Source: Trinickia mobilis
GTDB lineage: Bacteria; Pseudomonadota; Gammaproteobacteria; Burkholderiales; Burkholderiaceae
Assembly (NCBI RefSeq): GCF_017315705.1
Contig: NZ_JAFLRF010000007.1
Coordinates: forward strand, 126,178 to 190,177
DNA: 64,000 nt
Direction of reading: 5' to 3'
This document shows positions 8,937-20,100 of the stretch, piece by piece (the first letter of the stretch is position 1; every line of letters begins with the position of its first letter). The notes beneath the pieces are model-generated. The model made no database searches. It saw nothing but the letters and a program-made list of their open reading frames with translations, and was not told the DNA's origin. The translations under genes were made by a program, and so were the position numbers.

Positions 8937-9086
8937 CGCGCGCTTCCGCCGTCACGCGCTTGTCTCATGCGGCATCCACATTGACGGAGCGGTGGCGGGC
9001 CCGGCGTCGGCCGTGGCGCCCGCTCGCGCCAAAAGCTTGCTAAAATAACCGGTTTTTCGCCGATCTATCATTCAAAGGGACGCGCC

Positions 9087-10679
<1,593 letters not shown>

Positions 10680-10720
10680 TTTCAGGCTTAGCCTGAAGCC
10701 ACCTGCTGGCGCAATTCAAG

Positions 10721-10755
10721 ACGGCGCGTGCGATCACTCGCACGCGCCGTTTTTC
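10721..10755 (+). terminator. Rho-independent terminator after the ABC-F gene
   Basis: Perfect 13-bp stem (10721-10733 with 10738-10750), loop TCAC, followed by a T run. A smaller perfect palindrome, TTCAGGCTTAGCCTGAA, sits right after the stop at 10681-10697. Confidence 0.9.
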
Positions 10756-10888
10756 TTGATCTCGCACAAAATGCGCGCCGTATGAATGCCGATCAATTGA
10801 TCGAGGCCAATGCGATTATTACGTATCACTAAGCACATCGTCGCTTGATAGCCGACGGATCGGGGCCTTGCTTTTGCCGCGCCGCCTC

Positions 10889-11092
10889 TCAGAGCTTGTC
10901 GTACTGAAAGCGCAAGGCGGTCCCCTCGCGCTCGATGCGCGCCCATACCGCGCGCTTTTCTTCGTCGCTCATGAAGACCCAGTTCGACACCTCGGCGGCG
11001 GTGCGGCCGCAGCCTTTGCAGATTTCGTCGAAGAGCGTCGAGCAGACGCCGATGCAAGGGCTGTCGGGCAGGGCGTGAAGGTTGGATGGCAT
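10889..11092 (-). CDS. DUF1289 domain protein
   Basis: A 67-residue small cytoplasmic protein with the DUF1289 cysteine pattern SPCIGVCSTLFDEICKGCGRT followed by E(V/I)xxWxxMSDEEKRAVW. The four cysteines suggest a metal site; the family's function is not known. ATG 11092 has AAAGG upstream on the reverse strand. An in-frame extension upstream reads as low-complexity sequence and is not supported. It stands alone, convergent with the terminator of the ABC-F gene and divergent from the pot operon. Confidence 0.85.
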   Translation of the reverse strand: MPSNLHALPDSPCIGVCSTLFDEICKGCGRTAAEVSNWVFMSDEEKRAVWARIEREGTALRFQYDKL

Positions 11093-11550
11093 CGAGGACC
11101 TTTCATTCGAGACGGGAGACCGGGAAGACCGCCATGTTAGCGCATGCGCGAGCTCGCCCGGCGGCGCTGAAAGCGAACCGCAGGTATTGGGCCCCGGGCC
11201 GGGCGCACGGCGTCGCGGCGTCAAGGCCGGCGGCCGGCCAAAACCGCCGCAAACTGCCCATTCTTGATTCCATGTCTTTTTTTGACGGTGGACAGGCCGC
11301 GATAACCCGATAAAATTGCGCCGGCTTCGCCTTTGGCGTGGCGCGAAGAACCGGTAAGGCGCCTGTCAGGCGGCAGCGGTTGCCGTGCGCTGTACCCTTT
11401 GCGCGACAACTTGGCGTTTTTTTAAAAAAGCACGATATTTAATGGTAGTTTTCGAGCTTTCAAAAGGGGGGCTGCCCGCTTCGCGGCAGGTAGGCGGCAG
11501 CACGGGCAAGGGTGTGGCATCGACCCGGTTCGAACGGGATGGAGAAGCGA
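11093..11550. other. Non-coding region upstream of the polyamine transporter operon
   Basis: 458 bases with no convincing gene. An A/T-tract (TTTTTTTAAAAAA, 11417-11429) followed by ATATTTAATGG stands out from the GC-rich surroundings and is the likeliest promoter region of potF, with TTGGCG at 11411 and TATTTA at 11436 as weak -35/-10 candidates (spacing 19). GGAG just before 11551 is the potF ribosome site. Confidence 0.5.
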
Positions 11551-12651
11551 ATGAAAGTAAAAATGGCGGCACAACTGGCAGCAGTGGCGTTGTGCGCGAC
11601 CGCGGCCTTGACGGCAAGCGCGAAGGACACGCAACTGAACGTGTACAACTGGTCGGACTACATCGCCAAGGACACGATTCCGAACTTCGAAAAGCAGACC
11701 GGCATCAAGGTCAGATACGACAACTACGACAGCGACGACACGCTGCAAGCCAAGCTCCTGACCGGCAATTCGGGCTACGACATCGTCGTGCCGACGAGCA
11801 ACTACGCAGGCAAGCAGATCGCCGCGAACATCTTCCAGCCGCTCGACAAATCGAAGCTGCCCAACCTCAAGTACCTCGATCCGTCGCTGATGGCGCTCGT
11901 CGCCGGTGCGGACCCGGGCAACAAGTACGCGGTGCCCTGGGCGTACGGCACGACCGGCCTCGGCTACAACGTGACGAAGGTCCAGCAGATCCTCGGCAAG
12001 GACGCGGCGCTCGATAACTGGGACATCCTGTTCAAGCCCGAAAACATCTCGAAGCTGAAGGCGTGCGGCGTCTCGGTCCTCGACGCGCCGGACCAGGTCT
12101 TCTCGGCCGCGCTGCACTACATCGGCAAGGATCCGAACAGCACGAATCCGGCCGACTATCGCGCGGCGCTCGTGATGCTGCAGAAGATCCGTCCGTACAT
12201 CACGCAGTTCAACTCGTCGGGCTATATCAACGACCTGGTGGGCGGCGACGTCTGCTTCGCGTACGGCTGGTCGGGCGACGTCGTGATCGCGAAGCACCGC
12301 GCGATCGAGGCGAAGAAGCCGTACAAGATCGAGTACTACATCCCGAAAGGCGGTGCGCCGGTCTGGTTCGACGTGATGGCGATTCCGAAGGACGCCGCGC
12401 ACAAGGACGCCGCGCTCCAGTGGATCAACTACATCGAGACGCCGCAAGTCCACGCGGCGATTACGAATGCGGTGTACTACCCGAGCGTGAACATGGAAGC
12501 GCGCAAGTACGTCGACAAGGACGTGGCGAACGATCCGGCCGTCTATCCGAGCCCCGACGTCATCAAGACGCTGTTCCTGCTTAAGCCGCTGCCGCCGGAG
12601 ATCCAGCGGCTCGAAACGCGGCTGTGGACGGAGTTCAAGTCGGGCCGCTAA
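11551..12651 (+). CDS. potF: Periplasmic putrescine/polyamine-binding protein (PotF/PotD family)
   Basis: A 366-residue solute-binding protein of a polyamine ABC importer. A cleavable signal peptide (MKVKMAAQLAAVALCATAAL, cut near ASA/K, residue 24) is followed by the family hallmark LNVYNWSDYIAKDTIPNFEKQTGIKV and by YDIVVPTSNY, VPWAYGTTGLGYN and CFAYGWSGDVVIA, which line the polyamine site in PotD/PotF. GGAG 8 bases before ATG 11551 chooses this start over in-frame ATGs at 11512 and 11539. It is first in potF-potG-potH-potI. A hairpin between potF and potG probably raises its expression above the membrane subunits. Confidence 0.93.
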   Translation: MKVKMAAQLAAVALCATAALTASAKDTQLNVYNWSDYIAKDTIPNFEKQTGIKVRYDNYDSDDTLQAKLLTGNSGYDIVVPTSNYAGKQIAANIFQPLDKSKLPNLKYLDPSLMALVAGADPGNKYAVPWAYGTTGLGYNVTKVQQILGKDAALDNWDILFKPENISKLKACGVSVLDAPDQVFSAALHYIGKDPNSTNPADYRAALVMLQKIRPYITQFNSSGYINDLVGGDVCFAYGWSGDVVIAKHRAIEAKKPYKIEYYIPKGGAPVWFDVMAIPKDAAHKDAALQWINYIETPQVHAAITNAVYYPSVNMEARKYVDKDVANDPAVYPSPDVIKTLFLLKPLPPEIQRLETRLWTEFKSGR

Positions 12652-12682
12652 GCCTATCGCCGCAATCCGGCAAGCGGTCATG

Positions 12683-12713
12683 AAGCCCTCGGTGCCGAAC
12701 CGGGGGCTTTGTT
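12683..12713 (+). terminator. Partial terminator / attenuator between potF and potG
   Basis: 10-bp stem AAGCCCTCGG / CCGGGGGCTT with one G:T pair and a 7-base loop, followed by TTGTT. Such intercistronic hairpins after binding-protein genes commonly stabilise the upstream message or reduce read-through to the transporter genes. Confidence 0.65.
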
Positions 12714-12743
12714 CGTCAAACGTGTGGAGTGAAGCCGCAAATC

Positions 12744-13904
12744 ATGAGTGACCAGTCGAGCGCGCTGGCAGGGACCGGCACGCCGTCCTTCGCCAATACT
12801 TCCGCCGCGGTGGCGGCGGACAACTTCGTGCAGATCGTCGACGTCGTGAAGAAGTTCGGCGAGTCGATCGCCGTCAAGAACGTCAATTTGTCGGTCGAGA
12901 AGGGCGAGCTCTTCGCCCTGCTCGGCAGTTCGGGCTGCGGCAAGTCGACCTTGCTGCGGATGCTCGCCGGCCTCGAGACGGCCACCTCGGGCAAGATCCT
13001 GATCGACGGCGAGGATCTCGCGCAGCTGCCGCCGTACCGGCGGCCGGTCAACATGATGTTCCAGTCTTACGCGCTCTTTCCGCACATGACGGTCGAATCG
13101 AACGTGGCATTCGGCTTGAAGCAGGAAGGCGTGCCGAAGGCCGAGTTGAAGGACCGCGTGCAGGCGGCGCTCGATCTCGTGCAGATGGGGCGTTTCGCCA
13201 AGCGCAAGCCGCATCAGCTCTCGGGCGGGCAGCAGCAGCGCGTCGCGCTCGCGCGTTCGCTCGTGAAGCGCCCGAAGGTGCTGCTTCTGGACGAGCCGAT
13301 GTCCGCGCTCGACAAGCAAATCCGCCAGCGCACGCAGATCGAGCTCGTCAATATTCTCGGCAAGGTCGGCGTCACCTGCATCATGGTCACGCACGATCAG
13401 GAAGAGGCGATGACGATGGCGAACCGCCTCGCCGTCATGAGCGAAGGCCAGATCGTCCAGATCGGCACGCCGCACGAAGTGTACGAATTCCCGAACACGC
13501 GGTTCTCGGCCGAGTTCATCGGCTCGACGAATCTGTTCGACGGCCACGTCGTCGAGGACGAGCCCGATCACGTGTTCGTCGAGACGACCGCATTATCGAC
13601 GCGTCTTTACGTGAACCACGGCATCACCGGGCCGCTCGGCATGCCGGTCACGATTTCGGTGCGCCCGGAGCGCATCGCGCTCACGCGCAAGCCGCCGGAA
13701 GGCGCGTACAACTGGGGGCACGGCACGATCTCGAACGTCGCGTACATGGGCGGCTATTCGCTCTATCACGTGAAGCTCGATTCGGGCAAGACCGTGATCG
13801 CGAACGTGTCGAGTCTCGCGCTCACCGAAATCGACTCGCCGACCTGGGGCGATGACATCTACGTGCGCTGGAGCGCGTCGGCAGGCGTGGTGCTGACGGC
13901 ATGA
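12744..13904 (+). CDS. potG: Polyamine ABC transporter ATPase
   Basis: A 386-residue importer ATPase. The ABC domain (about 30-260) has Walker A GSSGCGKST, the Q-loop MMFQSYALFPHMTV, signature LSGGQQQRVALARSLV, Walker B VLLLDEPMSALD and H-loop VTHDQEEAM; it is followed by a TOBE-type regulatory domain (about 290-386) as in PotA/PotG. It energises polyamine uptake with PotH and PotI. ATG 12744 is used; a GTG at 12729 is an in-frame alternative. The stop overlaps potH by 4 bases. Confidence 0.93.
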   Translation: MSDQSSALAGTGTPSFANTSAAVAADNFVQIVDVVKKFGESIAVKNVNLSVEKGELFALLGSSGCGKSTLLRMLAGLETATSGKILIDGEDLAQLPPYRRPVNMMFQSYALFPHMTVESNVAFGLKQEGVPKAELKDRVQAALDLVQMGRFAKRKPHQLSGGQQQRVALARSLVKRPKVLLLDEPMSALDKQIRQRTQIELVNILGKVGVTCIMVTHDQEEAMTMANRLAVMSEGQIVQIGTPHEVYEFPNTRFSAEFIGSTNLFDGHVVEDEPDHVFVETTALSTRLYVNHGITGPLGMPVTISVRPERIALTRKPPEGAYNWGHGTISNVAYMGGYSLYHVKLDSGKTVIANVSSLALTEIDSPTWGDDIYVRWSASAGVVLTA

Positions 13905-14830
13905 AAAGCGCTCTGACATCGTTCCTCACCTGGCCGGTGCGGCGCTTCAATCTGACGGGCGGCACCGCCGTCGTGGCGGGGCCGTTCATCTGGCTGCTGC
14001 TGTTCTTCTTCGTGCCGTTCCTGCTCGTCTTGAAGATCAGCTTCGCCGAGCTGCAGCTCGGCATTCCGCCGTACACGGAACTCGTAGCGATCCAGAACGG
14101 CGTCGTCCAGATTTCGCTGAACGTCGCCCACTACGCGTTCCTGTTGAGCGATAGCCTTTACTTCGCGACCTACGTGAACTCGGTCGTGGTGGCGGCGATC
14201 ACGACGCTCCTGTGCCTGCTGCTCGGCTATCCGATGGCGTACTACATCGCCCGCTCGAATCCGTCGACGCGCAACGTCCTGATGATGGCCGTGATGCTGC
14301 CGTTCTGGACGTCGTTCCTGATTCGCGTGTACGCGTGGATCGGCATCCTGAAGAACAACGGCTTGCTGAACAACTTCCTCATGTGGACGGGGATCATCCA
14401 TCAGCCGATCGAGCTCTATCACACCAACACCGCGGTCTATATCGGCATGGTCTATTCGTACCTGCCGTTTCTCGTCATGCCGCTCTACGCGCACCTCGTG
14501 AAGATGGACCTCACGCTGCTCGAGGCTGCCTACGACCTCGGCGCGAAGCCGTGGAAAGCGTTCCTGGCCATCACGCTGCCGCTGTCGAAGAACGGGATCA
14601 TCGCGGGCTGCCTGCTCGTGTTCATCCCGGCGGTGGGCGAGTACGTGATTCCGGAGCTGCTCGGCGGCGCGAACACGTTGATGATTGGCCGCGTGATGTG
14701 GAATGAATTTTTCAATAACGCGGACTGGCCGATGGCTTCGGCGGTGACGTGCGCGATGGTGCTGCTGTTGCTCGTGCCGATGGCGATGTTCCAGCACTTC
14801 CAGGCCAAGCAAATGGAAGAACGCCGATGA
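13901..14830 (+). CDS. potH: Polyamine ABC transporter permease 1
   Basis: A 309-residue inner-membrane permease with six predicted helices (the first at VAGPFIWLLLFFFVPFLLVLKI) and the EAA coupling loop at EAAYDLGAKPWKAFLAITLPLSKNG. The sequence PAVGEYVIPELLGGANTLMIG is typical of PotB/PotH proteins. Its start overlaps potG (ATGA) and its stop overlaps potI (ATGA), so the three are translationally coupled. It pairs with PotI to form the channel. Confidence 0.93.
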   Translation: MKSALTSFLTWPVRRFNLTGGTAVVAGPFIWLLLFFFVPFLLVLKISFAELQLGIPPYTELVAIQNGVVQISLNVAHYAFLLSDSLYFATYVNSVVVAAITTLLCLLLGYPMAYYIARSNPSTRNVLMMAVMLPFWTSFLIRVYAWIGILKNNGLLNNFLMWTGIIHQPIELYHTNTAVYIGMVYSYLPFLVMPLYAHLVKMDLTLLEAAYDLGAKPWKAFLAITLPLSKNGIIAGCLLVFIPAVGEYVIPELLGGANTLMIGRVMWNEFFNNADWPMASAVTCAMVLLLLVPMAMFQHFQAKQMEERR

Positions 14831-15672
14831 TCAAACCGAATCGCACCCTGCAAGTCGTCGCGCTCGGCATCGGCTTTGCTTTTCTGTATATCCCGATCCT
14901 CAGCCTGATCGTCTATTCGTTCAACGAGTCGCAGCTCGTCACGGTCTGGACGCGCTTCTCGACGCGCTGGTACGAAGCGCTCGTGACCGACGACGAGCTG
15001 ATCGCCGCGGCCTGGCTGTCGCTGCGCATCGGGTTGATGACGGCGTTCGCGTCGGTGATCATCGGCACGTGGGCCGGTTTCGTGCTGGCGCGCATGGGCC
15101 GCTTTCGCGGCTTCACGCTCTATACGGGGATGATCAACGCGCCGCTCGTGATTCCCGAGGTGATCCAGGGCATTTCGCTGCTCTTGCTCTTCATCGAGAT
15201 GGGCAAGTGGCTCGGCTGGCCGGAAGGCCGCGGGATCGTGACGATCTGGATCGGGCACGTGATGCTCTGTATCTCGTACGTCGCGATCATCGTGCAGTCG
15301 CGCGTGCGCGATCTGGATCCGTCGCTGGAAGAGGCCGCGCTCGATCTCGGCGCCACGCCGCTCAAGGTGTTCTTCGCGATCACGTTGCCGCTGATCTCGC
15401 AGGCGCTCGTGTCGGGGTGGCTCTTGTCGTTCACGCTGTCGATCGACGATCTGGTGCTGTCGGCTTTCTTGTCGGGACCTGGGTCCACGACGCTGCCGCT
15501 CGTCGTGTTCTCGCGCGTGCGGCTGGGGCTCAATCCCGAGATGAACGCATTGGCGACGCTGTTCATCGTCGTCGTGACGATCGGCGTGATCGGCGCCAAT
15601 CACTTCATGCTGCGCGCAGAGAAACGGCGCATGGCCGAAGAGCGGCGCATGGCCGAACTCGAAGTCGCTTAA
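14827..15672 (+). CDS. potI: Polyamine ABC transporter permease 2
   Basis: A 281-residue permease with six helices, the partner of PotH. The EAA loop reads EEAALDLGATPLKVFFAITLPLIS, and the PotC/PotI signature SFTLSIDDLVLSAFLSGPGSTTLPL is present. ATG 14827 overlaps the potH stop by 4 bases. It is the last gene of the operon, and its 3' end overlaps the end of the convergent efflux lipoprotein gene by 4 bases, with no terminator visible. Confidence 0.93.
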   Translation: MIKPNRTLQVVALGIGFAFLYIPILSLIVYSFNESQLVTVWTRFSTRWYEALVTDDELIAAAWLSLRIGLMTAFASVIIGTWAGFVLARMGRFRGFTLYTGMINAPLVIPEVIQGISLLLLFIEMGKWLGWPEGRGIVTIWIGHVMLCISYVAIIVQSRVRDLDPSLEEAALDLGATPLKVFFAITLPLISQALVSGWLLSFTLSIDDLVLSAFLSGPGSTTLPLVVFSRVRLGLNPEMNALATLFIVVVTIGVIGANHFMLRAEKRRMAEERRMAELEVA

Positions 15673-17125
15673 CTTGGGTGGATTGGCGGCTGGCCCATCG
15701 CTTGAAACAGCGCGGCCGTGTCGCTCAAACGCGCGCTCATATTGCGGATCTCGTCGAGCCGGGCGTTCTGGTACTGCTGCTCGCCCGAGCGCGCCGTCGA
15801 AATCGGCACGGCGCCAAGCCGGTAGCGCGCGGCGGTTTCGTCGTAGGCCTGCCGCGCGGCGCGCGCCGCGTCGCTCGACGCATCGAGCGCCTGTGCGTCG
15901 TGCTCGAGCGACGCGAGCGTATCCGCCACGTTCTCGAATGCCGACAGCACCGTCTGCTTGTACTGCAGCACCGCGGCGTCGTATGCATCGACGGCCGCGC
16001 GCCGCTGCGCGAGCAGGGCGCCGCCGTGGAAGATCGGCTGCGTGAGCGAGCCGCCGATGCTCCAGATCGCCCCCGCGCCCGAAAGCGCGAGCGGCCAGCT
16101 AAATCCGGCTTGCCCCATCGACGCCGTCAGCGACAGGCTCGGGAACATCTGCGCCGTCGCGACGCCGACGTCGGCTGCCGCCGCCTTCAACGCGGCGTCC
16201 GCCGCCTGGATGTCGGGCCGCGCGCGCAGCAGGTCCGACGGCACGGCGACCGGCACTTGCTCGGGCAAGTGCAGGTCGCGAGGTCGAGATCGGGCGGCGC
16301 GGCATCCGGGGTGCGGCCGAGCAGGACGGCGAGCGCATGGCGCGTCGCCGTCCGCTGCTGGCGCAGTCCTGGCAGGCCGGCTGCGAGCGCCGATGCGCTC
16401 TGCCGCGCATTCAGCGCATCGGCATGCGCGAGCGAACCGAGTTCGTAGCGCCGCTGCGCGTCCTGAGCCTGTTCATTCGCCAGTGCGACGAGCCGTTCGG
16501 TCGTCTCGATCTGCGCTTGCAGCGCCGCGGCGTTGATCGCGGCAGTCACGATGTTGGCGGCAAGCGCGCGCCGCGCGGCATCGAGCTGATACGCTTGCTG
16601 GTTCACGCGCGCGCCGAGCGCCGCGTTCGCAAGGCGCGCCGCGCCGAAGATATCGAACGTGTAGTGCGCCTGGATCTGCCCGGCGAACACGTTGTAGAGA
16701 ACCGTATTCGGACCGATTTCGGGAGTCCCGAGCGCGCGCTGGCGCGTGGCCTGTCCGCCGGCATCGATCTGCGGCAGCAGCGAGCTGCCGATCTGCGCGC
16801 GAAGCTGCTCATGTGCGGAGGCGAGCAGCTTGTCGGTGGCGGCGAGGGTCGGGCTGTTGCGCAGGCCTTCGTCGACGAGCGCATCGAGCGCGTCCGACTG
16901 GTACAGGCGCCACCACTCGGGCACCGGCTGTGCGCCCATTTCGAAGCGCTGCGCGACGCCCTGCGCGGCGACCGTTTGCGCGGGCTGCGCGCCGGCGCCG
17001 TAGTGAGCGGGCGAGGGCATCGCAGGCGGCTCGCCCGAGGGACCGAACGAGCACGCGGCAAGCGCGAACGCGGCGGCTGCAGCGACGGCCACGGCGGGCG
17101 CGGAGTGTCTTGGACAATTCGCCAT
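15669..17125 (-). pseudogene. RND efflux outer-membrane lipoprotein (OprM/NodT family), frameshifted
   Basis: The third component of the RND efflux system: an outer-membrane TolC-like channel lipoprotein. The N-terminal part starts at ATG 17125 with a lipobox (FALAACSFG) and runs in frame through LLGRTPDAAPPDLDL; the C-terminal part (LHLPEQVPVAVPSDLLRARP to the stop at 15669) continues in another frame. The total span is one base short of 486 codons. The break is at about 16278-16283, where CTC-GCGACC should read as codons for L-R-D; a single missing base explains it. As read, the protein stops at 16187 and lacks the second half of the barrel repeat. It may be a real null allele or a sequencing error. 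It lies 2 bases after the pump gene stop. Confidence 0.85.
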
Positions 17126-17127
17126 GG

Positions 17128-20100
17128 TCAATTCCCCGTGTGCGCGGTGGGCGACGCGGGCGGATCGCGCTCGTCGCGCCGCACCCGGAACGACGCTGCG
17201 TACAGTGCGGGTAGATAGAACAGCGTCAGCACCGTCGCGCTCGTGATGCCGCCCATCAGGGCAGTCGCCATCGGCCCGAAGAAGTTCGAGCGCAACAGCG
17301 GAATCAGCGCAAGCACTGCGGCCGCGGCGGTCAGCGTGATCGGGCGGAACCGCCGCACGGTCGCGCCGACGATCGCGTCGAAGCGCTGGTGTCCCGCCGC
17401 GATGTCCCGCTCGATCTGGTCGACGAGAATCACGGAGTTGCGCATGATGATCCCGAACATCGCGATCACGCCGAGCATCGCGACGAAACCGAACGGCTGG
17501 CCGAACAGCAGCAGCGTGCCGACCACGCCGATGAGCCCGAGCGGCGCGGTCAGGACGACCATCATCACACGCGCGAAGCTCTGCAACTGGATCATCAGGA
17601 GCGTCAGCACGGCGATCACCATCAGCGGCATCTGCGCGTTGATCGACGCCTGGCCCTTGCCGCTTTCCTCGACCGAGCCGCCGATCTCGATCCGGTAGCC
17701 GAGCGGCAGCGCGGCGCGCACGGGCGCGAGCGCATGATCGATGCGCTTCGTCACATCGATGCCTTGTGCGCGGCCCACGACGTCGGACTGCACGGTGATG
17801 GTCGGCTGGCGGTCGCGTTCCCAGATCACGCCGTATTCGAGGTCGTTGCGAAGATGGCCGAGCGAGCCGAGCGGCACCGGTCCGTTCGGCGTGGGCATCG
17901 CGAGGTTCACGAGATGCGAGGGATCGACGCGCTCGCGCTTCGGTGCGCGCAAATCGACGCTGATCAGCTTGTCGCGCTCGCGGTACTGGGTGACCGTGTA
18001 GCCCGAAAGCGTCATCGCGAGGAAGCTCGACACGTCTTCCGACGTGACGCCTACTTCGCGCGCCTTTTTCTGATCGATCTCGAAGCGCACCGAGCGCTCG
18101 GCGGGCTCGTCCCAATCGAACTGGACGCCGGTCGTGCGGTGGTCCGCGCGCATCGTCGCCGCGACTTTCTCGGCGATCGAGCGCACGGCGGCGATATCGT
18201 CGCCGCTCACGCGGAACTGAACGGGGTAGCCGACCGGCGGGCCGTTTTCGAGCCTTGATAAGCGCGTGCGGATGGCCGGGAAATGGTCGCGCAGCGTCGT
18301 GTCGAGCCAGCGCGCGAGCTTCTCGCGGTCTTCGACGGTCTTCGCGGTGATCACGAACTGCGCGAAGTTCGGCTGCGTGAGCTGCTGATCGAGCGGCAAG
18401 TAGAAACGCGGCGCGCCGGTGCCGACGAAGTCGACGAAATGATCGATCTCGGGGCGGCCCTTGAGCGTGGTTTCGATTCGCTGAGCCTGGCGCAGCGTCG
18501 CATCGAACGAGGCACCTTCGGGCAGCCGCACGTCGACGAGCAATTCAGGGCGGTCCGAGCTCGGGAAGAACTGCTGCGGCACGAGCGAGAAGCCGGCCAG
18601 CGCGAGGATGAAAAGCGCGACGGTGATCGCGAGCACGACGAAGCGTCGCTCGACGCACCACGAGATCCAGCCGCGCAGGCGCTGATAGAAGCGCGTGTCG
18701 TAAATATCGTGTTCGTGGTCGTCCCCCAAGGGGACTTCCTTCGGGGCGTCAGGCTCATGCGCGGCGCGCTTGCGCTCGGGCAGCAGGTGGTAGCCCAGCA
18801 GCGGAATCAGCACGACGGCCGCGAACCACGAAGCAATCAGCGCGATCGCCGACACCTCGAAGATCGAGCGCGTGTATTCGCCGGTGCTCGATTTGGCCAG
18901 CGCGATCGGCAGGAAGCCCGACACCGTGACGAGCGTGCCCGTCAGCATCGGAAACGCGGTGCTCGTGTAGGCGAACGCGGCCGCGCGCGTGCGTTTCCAG
19001 CCTTGTTCCAGCTTCACCGCCATCATCTCGACCGCGATGATGGCGTCGTCGACCAGGAGGCCGAGCGCGAGCACGAGCGTGCCGAGCGAAACTTTGTGCA
19101 GCCCGATGTCGAACACGTACATGCAAAGCGCGGTGACGGCGAGCACGACCGGAATCGAAATCACGACGACCATCCCGGTACGCACGCCCAACGACACGAG
19201 GCTCACGATCAGCACGATGCCCACCGCTTCGGCGACCGCTTCGAGAAAGTCGTTGACCGAATGCGAGACCGCGTGCGGCATGCTCGACACTTCGACGAGC
19301 TTGAGCCCCGCAGGAAGATGCGCGCGCAGTTCCGCGGCCTGCGCGTCGAGCGCACGGCCGAGCCGGATCACGTCGCCGCCCGGCTGCATCGTGAGGCCGA
19401 TGCCGAGCACCGCGTGGCCTTCGAAGCGCATCTGCGTCGACAGCGGGTCGTCGTAGCCGCGCTTGATCGTCGCGATGTCGCCGAGGCGGAACGAGCGCTG
19501 GTTGATCGTGATGAGCGTGTCGGCGAGTGCGTTGACGTCCTTGAACTGGCCGCTCGGGCGCACGAAGACGCGGTCGTCGAAGGTCGTGAACGTGCCTGCG
19601 GGCGAGACCGCGTTTTGCGCGTTGATCGCCTGCGCGAGCTGCTGCGGCGAGATGTTCAGGCGCGTCAGCTGCGTGTTCGGGACCTCGATGTAGAGGTGCT
19701 GGTTCGGGTCGCCGAAGTAGTCGACTTTCGCGACGCCCGGCACGCGCAGAAACACGGTGCGCAGTTCGTCCGCGTAGTCGTGCAGTTGCGCGGGCGAGAA
19801 GCCGTCGCCTTCGAGCGTGTAGATGTTCGTGTAGACGTCGCCGAACTCGTCGTTGAAGTAGGGGCCCTGGACGCCGGCCGGCAGCGTCGCGGCGATGTCG
19901 CCGACTTTCTTGCGCACCTGGTACCAGGTCTCGGGCACGTCCCTGGCGGGCGCCGAGTCCTTCATGTTGAAGAAGATCAGCGATTCGCCGGGGCGCGAGT
20001 AGCTGCGCAGGAAGTCGATGTTCGGAGTTTCCTGCAGCTTGCGGCCGATGCGGTCGGTGATCTGGTCCTGCATCTGGCGCGCGGTGGCGCCGGGCCAGAA

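Noticed and set aside
10681-10697. TTCAGGCTTAGCCTGAA palindrome as a separate operator
   Set aside because: It lies directly after a stop codon and just before a strong terminator, so a role in 3' end structure is more likely than regulator binding.
11522-11545. CCCGGTTCGAACGGG, resembling a tRNA T-arm
   Set aside because: No acceptor stem, D-arm or anticodon arm can be built around it.
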